A stretch of DNA of 64,000 nt, taken from the NCBI GenBank assembly GCA_022606135.1, contig JABYQN010000006.1, positions 2,728,001-2,792,000 on the forward strand. The letters run 5' to 3'. Positions 42,141 through 53,997 of this stretch are shown here, piece after piece (positions within the stretch are counted from its first letter, which is position 1; each line of letters starts with the position of its first letter). The notes beneath the pieces are model-generated. The model was not told the DNA's origin, did no database searches, and saw nothing but the letters and a program-made list of their open reading frames with translations. The position numbers and the translations under genes are program-made. The stretch is from Fomes fomentarius. Taxonomy: Eukaryota; Basidiomycota; Agaricomycetes; Polyporales; Polyporaceae.

Positions 42141-45100
42141 AAGTTTTGCCACAAGCTTGTGGCCAGTCTTCAGGGTTCAGGTCACGATTTGACGATCTGA
42201 CTGACGGTCAAGGGGAGAGGGGAAGGGAAGGGAGGTAAGAGGGCCCAGGGCCCATCGCATGCGCAGGCAGGCCTGGGGGTGCACGCGGACCCGACGCCGA
42301 ACTGCCACAAGTCGGCAACTGTGGTCGCAGTGGGAGCGCGGTCGGAGCGGTGAGCGGTCGGCGGTCGGCGGCCGCCAAAAAAAGTATACGGCTTTTCGCA
42401 GCACGAAGAAGAAGGATGCTCAAGACAAATCCGAAACCACACAGGCAGGTGGTCACAAGTAGAGAGCGGTCGCGCCCGCCGTCCGGAGTAAACGTTGGGG
42501 ATTCACGGAGCAGTCCTGGTTTGGCCATGGCACGCAAGAGCCGGCCGGCCCATGTCGCGTCGTGTCGTGTCGTGCAGGAACAGCAATATGCAAATGCGAA
42601 TGCGCCAAAACCCTGGTCCCCCCCACTGACGACCGTGCATGTATCCTGACGACGTGAACGCCGTTCGAGGCCTGGGCGGTAGGTTGCATGTTTATTGCAA
42701 GGCAGGACAACGACGTGTGCATGTGCAAGCTGAGGCTTTTCCTTTGTCGCTGACTGACAAAAAAAACTTACAGGGCACAGAGTGCAGAACGCCAGGCCTG
42801 GTACTGTATTAGCACCGTGGCACGAACGCGTACGTATGCGTCACCACCGTCCCTCCGCTTCTTTTGCACGTGCCTGGACGGTTATTCGATGCGCAGACTC
42901 CGTACGGCACATGAGCCTGGGATTCCCGAGGCCGGAACTACCGCCAGCAGTCAGGGTCTGGCATGCCAGTGGTGCCTGCGAGTTGCTGCCACGCTACATA
43001 CCCTGCCCATAGGTCCAGCGTCCAGAAGGAGACTCGGAGTCGGACGCAGCACGGGCAGGGGCGTGAATGGAACGCATGCGCAGACGAGAGCCGTCGACGA
43101 CAGTCCGGCCATACAGGCTCCAACGACGAATGAATCAAGTTTGGGTGTGATATTACACGAGCCCGAGGAAGCTTCGGAGCGAAGGCCTAGGGAGGAGGAG
43201 TGAGTGAACCCAAACGCGCTTCTGCATCCTGATTAGGGCTAGAGAGAAGGCCAAGTCGACGAAGAATGGCCGGTCATGCCACTTTGCCAGTCATTCAATC
43301 GCTCACGCCCTCTGTCAAGCAGCAGTCTATCTTGGGACTAGGTGCTACCCTGGCACGCCTATGTATGTACATCTCGCCCTCTCTCGTATCTCGTTCTCTC
43401 CGACTCCGAGCGCAAACGCAAGGCACCAGTCCGTATTTCGGTCATCCATGCCCTTCACAAAGAATTCAACGTTATGCCGAGGCATGGAAGTCGCGGTGTG
43501 GTCTCAAACCTGCACGCTCGGCCGCGCGTCCTGACCTCCTGACACTCCTCCGGGCCTCCGATTCTTTACCATGCACATATGTAGTACGCCCTCGACCCTG
43601 CTGTCCAAGGTGGCCCTCCGTCCTAAATCCTGTTTGTATGCACATGTCGGGCGCGGTGGGTATGTCTGGGAACTTGCGTGCACTCACTCGCCCGAGCCCG
43701 TACGCGTGCGTGCCACTGGGGTGTCCGTACGTCCGAGTTCGATGTTCCAGTTCCCAGCACACATACAGGGCCCGGAGACACCGGGTTCCTGAAAAAATGC
43801 GGATAACTTCCTTCGGGTCCTTCTCCTTCGCGTGCTTCTCGGCGTATTCCTAGTATTTAAAACGCACGCGCACACGGACGATGACGATTTGTCAAGTATA
43901 TGCAACGAGAGAAGCTTAAGAGTGTGTACATGGGCGCGGGCGCGCGGGGTTTCGCTCGTGTTCGAACCGACGACTTGCTATACGTATGTTGCTTCGGATC
44001 TGACAAGTGAGACCACATTCGCGCTTCTAGGTGAATTGAGTGCGATATGATATTATGGAGACAACATCCGAACAAGGCCGCTCAGGACAAGATCCTCGGG
44101 CAGCGCGCGGGATATGCTCGTGTCAGACCTATAGCGATGAACGTTCGCCAACCGTTTCGCCAAGTCTGACCCCGACTCTCTTCTTCCATTTCCATTCTCT
44201 ATGCGGTCTCTTGACTAGACCGTACGTATCCCCGCACCATCGTTGTTGCGTCGACCTAGCGCGTTCGATATGGATGCAATATTAGCGTTAGCGTGCAGAA
44301 GGCCCCGGCGCCCTGACAAGACAGGACACAAAAACAAGTCAACACCACAACCAAGGCCGACCGTGTTCGAGATACAAGATTCGAATATTCCAGAAAGTGC
44401 CGGACGCAGCCCGCTGCGGGACGATATGCCGTGTCTGCGCGAATGCCGGTGGGAGCGCGACTATTCTGCAGGCCCCTTGTGATCGCAATGGGCGCACTAT
44501 CCAGTATCGAGCATTCAGTACTCAGTAGCACCCTCAGGGCTCAGGACTGCAATGCTGGCGTCGGCGAGTGGTGCCTTGGAGCGAATACAACTTATTAGGC
44601 GTGTGGTGCGCACATGCCTCGAGACGAAGTCGGTAAAAGGATGGCGTATGGCGTAAGTGCCCCTCTACTCGCGACTCAGTGTACTAGGGCCAGACGGTAC
44701 TCGGAATCCCGATAGGTCGGAAGAACGGGCGAACGGGAGAACGCCTCGGGGAGAGAGTTCGCCCATTGGGTATCTATCTGCAGATACGACGATGCATGGG
44801 ACACGCGACAGCACGTACGGAAGCCCAGGACGAAAAGCACCTTCTTCTTCGTGTCCGCGAAGGCAAAGCACTTGGGCCAGCGCGAGCACGCGCCGCCGAG
44901 TCTAGTCTCCAATTGGGTTTCGGTGCTTGAGTGGCTGTATGTATCATGCTGCAGGCAGGACTCGAGGCCCGCCTCCGAGTCTGTATGCCGCTCTGCACGT
45001 TCCTTTCAGGCTTGCTCGCGTCCGATACTTCGAAGGTAACGGTGTGGCACGTATGTGTCCATGTACGTATACGTGTATCCCCGGTGGCGGACGGTGTTCA

Positions 45101-45819
45101 CGTTAAAAACGTTAGAAGTTCGTACTGACTTAGCGCACAGGTTCCGACCGCGCCGCGCCGGCGCGCAGTGGCGGCGAAGCTTGAATCATTGACATTGCCG
45201 CATATGCCCTGTCAGTGTCATGGCCATGAACTCGACCCCCAGCTGTGCGCGCTCGCCCAGGGACCACGAATTAGGTTGCAGAAGCGGCAATGCATATGGC
45301 AGGTTCCACGGGCCACACACGGTTCAGAACAGCAGCGCTTCGCGTCCCAAGACGGCGTCGTCATCCGCACGCGTCCTGTCCCTGTCCATTCCTGTCCTTC
45401 CGTGGCCAGATTTAATGCATCCGGCTAGGGGTCGCCAGCAATAGCCAGATATATCACTGGCAGCCTTCCGTCCTCCTAGGTTTCGCTGCTCCGAGTCGCG
45501 AGCGACGTCTCAGTTGAGATGCCAGACGTCACCCAGCGCGCACGCACAGTTTTGAGAGAGCGATGCCAAGAGTGGCAGAGCCTCGCGCATGCGCAGAGGA
45601 AGTCCAAGGGGGTTTCCCACAAAGTTCGAAACTGCGACAGCTATACAGTCATCGTAATGCCACGCGGTCAAATAACAAGTACGCATACGCGCGTCCGAAC
45701 CCGATTACATCCAAAGACAAACCCCAAGTCCGAATAGCACAGGCATGTGGTCCGATTGCCTCTCCGCCGTTCAGCCGTCCAGACAGACGTCCAGAAGACC
45801 AAACGTCCAAACGAACGTT

Positions 45820-45859
45820 CAGACACTCAGACACTCAGACGTCCAGACGTCCACGCGTC
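45820..45859. repeat. 8-nt tandem repeat (CAGACACT/CAGACGTC)
   Basis: Five 8-base units stand in line: CAGACACT twice, CAGACGTC twice and CACGCGTC. Looser copies of GTCCAGAC and ACGTCC extend left to about 45772. The CAGACGTC unit contains the self-complementary GACGTC core. Confidence 0.8.
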
Positions 45860-46292
45860 ACGGTCCACTCTCAGGAGGCTAGATCGCCACCTGCGCGCTC
45901 GAGGACACAGACGTCATGGTGCTGCTCGCAATCGGCGACGCCCTTCGTGGCTTCTCCGCGCCCCGCGGGAGTCATGGGGCCGCCGCACGGTGGTTCTCCT
46001 CACCTTCGCGGAGCTGGCAAGCGCACCGTCGGCCGGCCATAGGGTGGGGCCACCGTGCTGCTTCGCCTGCCTGCCACGCTTGCACTGACACGCTTCGGTT
46101 GGGCTCCCCACGGCCACTTCCACTGGTGCTCAGGGACTCTCCCGTTCTGCTTCTGCTTCTGCGGACGGGCGGACAGCGTACTTGGACCGCACCCGGGGGC
46201 GCGCTGGCCGCGTCCGACGTCTGGGCACTGCGAATGGCATCTGCAACGCTATATATGTGTGCGAGGAGGGGAAGCACTATGTCCTACACTCT

Positions 46293-46306
46293 GGGGGGGG
46301 GGGGGG
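46293..46306 (+). repeat. Run of 14 G
   Basis: An uninterrupted G14, second long G run of the gene-poor region. Confidence 0.9.
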
Positions 46307-48306
46307 TGAGAAGTACCGGAGGGCCGTGGTCCGTGGCGGTAGCATAGTCGTTCCTTCTCTGCCTTCTTTGCCTTCTTCTGCCTTCTTTCGAAGAATGCAC
46401 GTGTGGCAGGTAGCGCCTAATGCGAGTTTTGGGTTCTGTGTAAAACTCGGTAGTGAACTATCGTGCCAGGGGGGGCCGTGCTGTCGTCATCGCCCGACAC
46501 GACGGAGGAAGAAAGAGCGAGAAGCGACATAGGTCGGCGCGGTTGCATGAACAGCTGTAGGGAAGGACAGACAAAGGATAGAGCGAGTTCAGTCATGGAA
46601 TCTCGTGTGCGGAGATGAAAGGGTCTGGACGACTATTGGTACCGACGCGCTAGTTTGAGCCCGTCTGAGAACTCACTGGGGTAGCGCATACTACAGAGTC
46701 CGTGTCGGTAGACAAAGCACCAAGCGCGAGGTCGCCGTTGTGGCCCCGTGGAAAATAAGCCCGACGGGGGTGGGCCTGCCAATTTCAAAGGGGCCGGAGA
46801 CAGTAGAAGGCTGAAAGAAGCGTACATAGTCTAGAAAATACCAGGCGGTTATTGGTGGTCAACGGGGATAAGATCCTGCGTAGAAATTCCATCTGGACTC
46901 AGCGGACTTACGACGGTGGACAATCTCTGTGTCAGTGGGATTTGTAAAATGCGGTAACGAGAACAGAAAGTACCTCCGGGGAGCGGTGTGGATTGTTGAG
47001 CGACAATCGGCGGCGTGTATTACCCGCAGGTCGTAATGACAGAAGTTATGATACTGCCTTTGACGTCGAACGCACACCGGTGAGCCCGAAATGGTGCTGA
47101 GAACAAAGATACAGATACAAAGACTGTGACGAAAACAGTCAACGTTGATACTTATCCAACCTACGCTAGCAGTCAAAGGAGCGAACCTATCGAGTCTTGA
47201 CAACGGGCTAGCGGGCCAACTTTAGCACAATTCCGGACCCACAACCACCGAACATCGCAAATCTACTCACGAGTTGAGGTAACATCGGACGGCAATATGT
47301 CGTCGGCACTGCACTGTCACCTCGGTATGTATCATAGACGACCCTGCGTCCAGCAGCCCCAATTCCGTGTACCAGGTATCTGGAGCGAAGGATGTATCAG
47401 TGGGATGAGCCACTAGCGTCGATCCTGAGCGGACTTACGATGAGTCGTATCTGCGATGTTCGCTTGGCGCGAGCACGACGCTGTCGATCATGCCCTACCT
47501 TAGGGCGGCAAGCCGACATGATGTCGTCGAGCCTGGATTGTGCGCGCGATGATCGACGCACGAGTGCATCAAACGAGATCAAAAGTCATCAGACAAGCAA
47601 GCCAAACTTTGATGCAGGGCTCGAGCACGTTTTGGCGGTGGTCTTCTGGCTGTGACAGCAGACGCACGTGTTCGATGAGGATGATGGGATAATGTGTGCT
47701 TCAAGTTCAGGGAACACAAAAGTCGTCGGACAGATCCGCGTCGAGGCCGCAACCGAACCCGACGAAAGCGCATACTACTGAACCCGATACGCTACGATAC
47801 GGTTGGGCTAACGTCGCATAGGAACATTGAACTTTCCAACAGATTTACTGGATGAGAAGGGCGTGAGTTTCGGATTTGCAGGAGGTGCATATGGCACTGA
47901 GATCTGTGGCTGAGAATGGATAGGGGCCATTGGCAAGGTGGCACGGCTCACAACCGAGGATATGGTCGAGAGAAGAGTCCCCCAAAGATAGTGTAGTTGA
48001 GGAGTAATAGGGCCATCTGCCAGCGATGGTGATAGGAGAGCTTAGAAGCCCTGGTTAAGGTACCTGCAACCGTACAACGACAAGGCTGTAAGGGTACATG
48101 CGAAGCCTCTCCGCGGCGTAGGAGGCGGGCCGCGGGCCTCCCGGCCATCACGCAGGCCCTAACCCTAAGAGCCCTCGGATCAACGGACCTGGGAGTCACC
48201 GGACCGCGCGCCATCGCCCAGCTTCCATGCATCTCACCCATCGACGGTCCTCTGCCAGTGTGCAGCACACACTGCTCGACCTGGACAACGACATCAACGA
48301 CCTGTC

Positions 48307-49488
48307 ATGGCCGCACCGAACACCGTGGCTTTTCCCGGCGCACGGTCTGCACGCTCAAGCGTAGACGACATCTCAATCCTTTCGCTCTCTCACCATCAGG
48401 CAGCCGCGGAGATATGTGAGCTCTTCTATGGCGCATCCCCACCCGCATGGCAGGCCGTAGAACGCCTCTACGACCCGAACGCGACCTACGAGAACCCGTT
48501 CATTACCGCAACATCGAAAGACACCATCGCAAGTGTGCATGCTCTCGCCCGGTATCTATCGCAACTGGATGTGCCGAAGCCTGGCGCAGTGCTCTGTGCG
48601 CTCTTCAGACTGTCGGGCGGACACCGCTCGAGAGAAGCGTGGTTTCGAGGGGTCAGCATGTGGAACGAGATTAATGACATATCCGAGTGCGAGAGCTTCG
48701 GTGAGCCTTTTTCCCCAGATCTTCGAAGCTCCGCTCCGCCCTCCGCCCCGTCCTCCGAGAGATACCTTTGCATAGCTCAATCCACTCGTTGCAGACGGCC
48801 ACAAACGGACGATGGTTGAGCATACCCTGCACATCCTCTTCCTACCAGGGCTGCACCCGAATGCACAGCCGTCTCCAAGTCCCGGAGGGCCGGGCGCGGT
48901 GCCCTCGTCCGAGTCCATGATGTCACTCCTGCTGCCCGACCCGTCTTTACGCTTCCAACACGCAACCCTCTCTTTCTGGCCGCCATCCCCTTTGCATTTG
49001 AAATTGCCAATCATCACGCGGCTCGCGTTCAATGAAGCAGGCAAGATCACACATCACCGCGATTTCTGGGACGTAAAGGTACGGTATCCAGACTGAATGG
49101 CTCTATCCACTCACGATGATGCCATTTGCACCCTTTCCCCTCTCGTATCCGTCTGGCGCTTTGGAGCGACGGGCGACGCGTTTCGTCGCTCGTGCTAAGA
49201 GCATTGCTGATACATCCTGTGCTGCTACGGTGTACGCACTTGCTACGCTGACAGGATTTCTTGGGACTCGTGCCGGGCATGACCCTGATGCAATGGATCA
49301 CCGGCCGCCTGGCCGCGCAAGGCATCCGCGGCGCAGTCAGAGCTGGCCGAGCGTTGTTCAGCTCGCCGCCTCAAGCCCAGGCTCAGGATGAGGAAGCCGC
49401 CGCTGCCGCTGCGTTCGTGCAGGCGCCGCCGCCGTCCAAGTCGGCGGGAAGCAACGCGCGGACGGAGTTCACCATCACGCCACGATGA
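48307..49488 (+). CDS. Probable NTF2-like (SnoaL/SigF-like) fold protein, function unknown
   Basis: Three exons (48307-48700, 48795-49078, 49255-49488) give 303 residues. Near the N-terminus the pattern ICELFYGASPPAWQAVERLYDPNATYENPF looks like the first helices and strand of an NTF2-like cone fold. The middle has MVEHTLHILFLPGLHP and LPIITRLAFNEAGKITHHRDFWDVK, a typical closing beta strand in such proteins. The third exon adds DFLGLVPGMTLMQWITGRLAAQGIRG and an Ala/Pro-rich low-complexity tail. Related fungal proteins of this layout are generally unnamed; a small-molecule pocket is possible but no catalytic residue can be assigned. Introns are GT-AG with lengths of 94 and 176 nt, the second longer than most here. 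The call is moderate for the fold, low for function. Confidence 0.7.
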
Positions 49489-52184
49489 ACCTCCGGGTAC
49501 TGTGTAGTATGTACCCGGCCCAACGGACATTGGACTCTGACACCGTCGCATGAGTGCACCGTGTGAGTGCGGTGCGGATGTATCTGTAAATACATATTGA
49601 AGAGGTTCGCGCTTCGCTGGCCTTTTTGTACTGATATCTTGTCATGTTGTGCACTTGTGACCTCGCGACGGGCGGGTCGACGATCCTTTTGATTACTTAC
49701 TTGCCCGCTCGGGATGCCGCCGGTATTGCGTTTCTTCACATCGATTGTCAGACTGTCGACCTGTATCACTATACAATGTTCCTTCGTTCCTCCATCGCTT
49801 GATCTCGCGGGCAGTCGGACACGGACATCCACTGCACAAGTACGGCGTCCGGATGCTGGACATCCGGTCTGTGAGTAAACTTATGACTTCTTCTAAGCAC
49901 TCTGTAACTCTGCAGCACGCCGCTCCGGTAACCCCATATGCATATGCATGCGGCTCGCACTGCGCTGATCCGCCGCCGCCTCCCACTATGGACCCGAATC
50001 GCCAGCAAGCATATCCAATACCACTGGCATGTGGCCCTCGCATATGTATGTATACGTTCCCCTGCTACCCGTCGTCGCCGACCAGGGCTGGGCGGGCGTG
50101 GATGTGACATCCATACATATCCAGCCCAGTGCAGCAATCGACGAGCCGTTCCCGTCGCCCCGAGCGCACAAGCAGCATATGCTCGGTGCGCTTCGCATGC
50201 TGCGAGAATAACGTACGCTTTGATGCCTCCCAGGCTCGAGAATGCCCGCGCGGGTCGCTGTCCGGAACCTTATCAAGGCCTTACATTCTAATGTTAGCGG
50301 CCCGGGGGGGAGGGTTGGTGACGCTTGAGCTCGAGAAGCTGGAGAAGGATGTTACTTACTTACTTGATTGCGGCTGCGGGGAAAGTATTCCCGCGATGCC
50401 GCACGCCAACGTCATGCACGGAGGCAGAGAGGTGAGTGGAACCGACTGACATTGTCCTTGTGGCTTCTCTCTCGGATCGAAATGTCAGTGCTATGGAGAC
50501 CAGGACAGGACAAGACAGGACACAGGCGCGATGTCCTAACTCCTCAGTTCTACGGGCAGACGGCCCGGCTCCGAGCGAGCGTTGACCAATAGTGACAAGT
50601 GTTCGAAGGTATTGGTATCATAGGCAGTGCGAAGGCGGCCAAGTATACACTCCACGCACCTTTCTTCAGATAGTGCGTGGTGCTGGGAACGACGCATGAT
50701 GACGTCTGCGCTTCCACGCAATATACACGCTCGCCGCTCTGCTGGAGCGAGCCTGCCAGGACGAGCTTCTGGTTCTGGCGCACGGCGTGGCGAAATGACA
50801 CGGACGGGGTTCGTCACTTCGTGATGCATCACCAAGGCACGAAGGCGGGAGAAGCTTGGGAGGAGGCCCACTGCCTGGTAACGATGCGCTGCAGCATGGG
50901 AGAGAGCGTCGAACCGAGAGACAGGACCGAGCGGTGGCCCATGCCAGTGATTTTTGCGGCAGCCCCGGGCCCACTGTATTGCGTATCGATCGCTGGGAGG
51001 CGGGAGAGACGCGGACGAGCGCCATCGGTGACGAGTGTTATTGAAGAGCGGCTTGGGTGTGGTATGTATCGAGCGGCGGCCTGAGAACAGATACTGTGCT
51101 ATGAGTGTATTGTTATCGATGTTGTATACGGACAGTGCGGATGTCCGTGGATATCGTGCCCAGAAGCTGTGCCGCGGCGCAGGAAGAGAACTTGAGAAGG
51201 CACCGCCGAGACCGAGAGAAGGACGCCATGATTGAGCAGCAGCAGCCTAGAGGACCCAGCGTCGCGCTCTGAACGATAGGAAAGTACCCTAAAGCCGTCA
51301 AGAGCGCGTCAGACAAGGTCAGACACGGACTTGCCTGGACTTGTTGGCGTCGAAGCTAGGAACGAGTGGGACAGCAATGGGGAGAAGATGAAATATTGGC
51401 AGTGCACTGATGGCGAGATGCTGAAATTCGAGTTTCAAGGGATGACCGGTGGACACTCGTGGACACCAATGGATACTGTCGTGCACTGCCTGCGCTGACA
51501 AAACGGCGATGACAGGGCGGCGCTTGGGCAAGGTTGAACCGTTCCAGGAGCGAGTCAGGTTTCAGAATCACGGAGCCAATGCCGTGGCTGTGAGAACGGG
51601 AGCTCCCGAAGGAGCAAGTCGTGACCTCTTCAGGACGCGCGGATGAGACCTCGGGCACCCTGATGGCCTTTGTCTGTAACTTCTGGTGGCGTTTGTTGGT
51701 GGTTAATCATTCCTTGGCCGCGTACCAGAGGCCTGGCTCGTACTGCCCTGAAATACGAATTGTTCGGACCTGTAGCCTATCGCGGTCGCGGGCATGTGGA
51801 ATCTCGCGGTCCCAACGCAGGATGCACACTCCGAGTGTGCCTGCCTAGTGACTGGTGAAGGACCTCCAGGGACGTGATGGAATATGGATCGCGTGCATTC
51901 ATCCATATCGTGACAGCGAGTCCGTACACTGGTCTCAGCATGGGTGATAGGCAGGGAGGATCTTGATTTCGAGGCATGGTGGCGAAAGGAGAGAAGGACG
52001 AGAAAGTGTGACATGATGCGTCACGCCTTTGGCCTGTCTTGGTGCGTGAGAATGCGAAAGGTGGCGCTGAGACGTGTAACGCCTGCAGCTGGCAGTGCAC
52101 TGCTAGTAGTACTAGTCTACTCTGTTGTGTACAGCTCCCAGCCACATCGTTCACACACCAATCTCATTTTCCATCCTCGTCGGC
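49489..52184. other. Intergenic region of 2.7 kb, no gene supported
   Basis: Only short frames without family resemblance were found. An alternating CATATGCATATGCATG stretch lies at 49937-49952. A GGACAGGACAAGACAGGACA repeat-like tract lies near 50502-50521. The right end should hold the DSC2 promoter. Confidence 0.45.
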
Positions 52185-53997
52185 ATGTCTTTCGAACATG
52201 CATCGGTCACGAAAGGTACGCATCAACGTCGTGGTGATACATCGTAATATCTCGAAACTTACTGAATTGCATGTCAGGCCTGATGTTTGGCATCGCACTG
52301 ACCTCAATAGCAGCCGCACTCTTTGACTTGAAACATTACTTGAACCTCCAACTTGTGCCGCATATATCGAAACACCATCAAGTGAGCTGTTCGCAGCACC
52401 TTCCGCACACTTGTCATGCGCGAATCGCACCGTACTGACATCTATCCTTGTACAGTACTGGAGGATATTGGTGCACGACCTCGTGTGCGCAAGCTCGAGC
52501 GACCTGCTGCTGACCGAGCTGCTCATATTCAATGTCGGCATACCAATCGAACGCGCCTTCGGTAGCGTAAAGTATGCCGTGAGTACTCGTCCCTAGCATT
52601 TGACTAAACCAGCACTCACGGTTACGCGAACGACAGTCCTTCTTCGTCATTTCCGCTGTGACGACCATGCTCGTCTCCTTCGTCGCGCTTCTTATTTCCC
52701 AAATAGCGCCGGTCACGCGCACGACCTTCAACAACCTCCCGCCTGGGCCGGTCGCGATCATGTTCGCGACCGTCTACCAATACATGCGGCTCGTGCCACC
52801 CGCGTACCACTTCCGAATTTTCGGCCTTGACATGAGTGACAAAATTTGGGTTTACGCTATTGCTGCGCAGGTAGGCTCTTTCTTCTCGCAGGCGTCCTGA
52901 GTCCCAGGATTGTACGTACCAAACAGCCTCCGCATGCTTGTATGCACTAGAGGATGGCATGATCCGGACACCGCATGCGGAAGACACGCAAATATACCGT
53001 GTGTAACGCGGTCTCAGGGATGAATCGGACTGTTCTACCGTCGTGTTCTTGTGGTCCAATATACGTACGAGGAACTCAGCTGACTGTCTTCTCCGATAGC
53101 TAGCGGTCTCCCGCCTCCCCGCTACGTTGCTCCCAACTGCGGTCGGCTTCCTCGTGGGGTACCTCTATCGGTCGGACTTCTTGCAACTGAAGAGCTGGAG
53201 GGTATCTCGGAAGTGAGTTTCTACCGTCCTATAGCCACAACAACGCACGTCACCGATATGAACTCCGCAGAGCGGTGATGTTCGCGGAATCTTGGATCAA
53301 ACCCCTCCTGGGAGAGGCCAAGCCCGTGCGCCGCACAAACCGCGCCCTCCCAGAACCCCGGGCGCAGGCGGAGGCACGCAGGAACGCCGCTGCTCTCGAC
53401 GCAGAAGACGATGTGGTCACGACAGCCCGGAGCACACCGCGGCGCAGACCCCTGCGCACTGCGCCACAGGCAGGTGCCCCAGGTTCGGACGGGGACGAGA
53501 CGAACGTGAATGGAACTGGAGTCGTTCGCCAGTGGATGTCCGAAATTGCGAGCGGCGCGCGGCCGGTGCCCCAGGGAGGCGGGACGGTCAGGGCCCCGAG
53601 CGAGTCTGAGATTGCGATTTTGACTGGAATGTTCCCTGAGGTCGACCGGGAGGTCATCCTTGGCGTGTTGCAGAGAAGGTGCGTCCGCCGACTGTTCGAT
53701 TCTGGCTTCATTTCTTGGGTGTATCGCCTCTCTGACACAAAGGCACATTGTGCATAACCCTCGTGCCTTTTCCCCCACACCATGAGTGGTGCAGTCATTG
53801 TTCGTTGTGCCTTGCAGTGTGGGTGTGCAGTAGCCGCATGGCACGTTCGGTCGGACATCCCACCTTCTCGTCTTGTCTGCAACGTACCATCTGCGCTCGG
53901 GTTCAGTCTCGCTTACGTGTTTTTCTTCTTCTTCTCTCTTAGTGCCAGCATTGAGGCGGCGGCAGAAACCCTACTAATGGCACAACCCGCGTCATAA
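52185..53997 (+). CDS. DSC2: Dsc2/UBAC2-like rhomboid pseudoprotease with C-terminal UBA/CUE-type domain
   Basis: Seven exons (52185-52215, 52278-52381, 52456-52578, 52637-52870, 53100-53212, 53271-53678, 53943-53997) give 355 residues. The N-terminal half is a rhomboid-like membrane bundle: GLMFGIALTSIAAALFDLKHY, YWRILVHDLVCASSSDLLLTELLIFNVG, SFFVISAVTTMLVSFVALLIS, and LPATLLPTAVGFLVGYLYRSDF. No Gly-x-Ser-x-Gly catalytic motif is visible, consistent with a pseudoprotease. A long Arg/Pro/Ala-rich linker follows. The C-terminus (about residues 310-355) is a ubiquitin-binding helix bundle, SEIAILTGMFPEVDREVILGVLQ then SIEAAAETLL. Dsc2 is a subunit of the Golgi/endosome DSC E3 ubiquitin ligase that activates SREBP in fungi; this function is inferred from the family. 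Confidence 0.87.

Larger units (their letters stand above)
39340..48306. other. Gene-poor region of about 9 kb with simple repeats, no gene supported
   Basis: Apart from the GATA 3' flank, I find no frame with family resemblance on either strand, although GC-rich open frames of 100-235 codons are common. The region carries a 7-nt tandem repeat (40714-40769), a 17-G run (41478-41494), a (TC)n tract near 42124-42140, an 8-nt tandem repeat (45820-45859) and a 14-G run (46293-46306). No transposase, reverse transcriptase or long terminal repeat was recognised. Possible explanations are a large regulatory or non-coding RNA domain, or decayed sequence. Confidence 0.45.

Noticed and set aside
45772..45859. 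Possible CRISPR-like array
   Set aside because: The units are 8 bases without spacers, in a eukaryotic genome; it is a simple tandem repeat.
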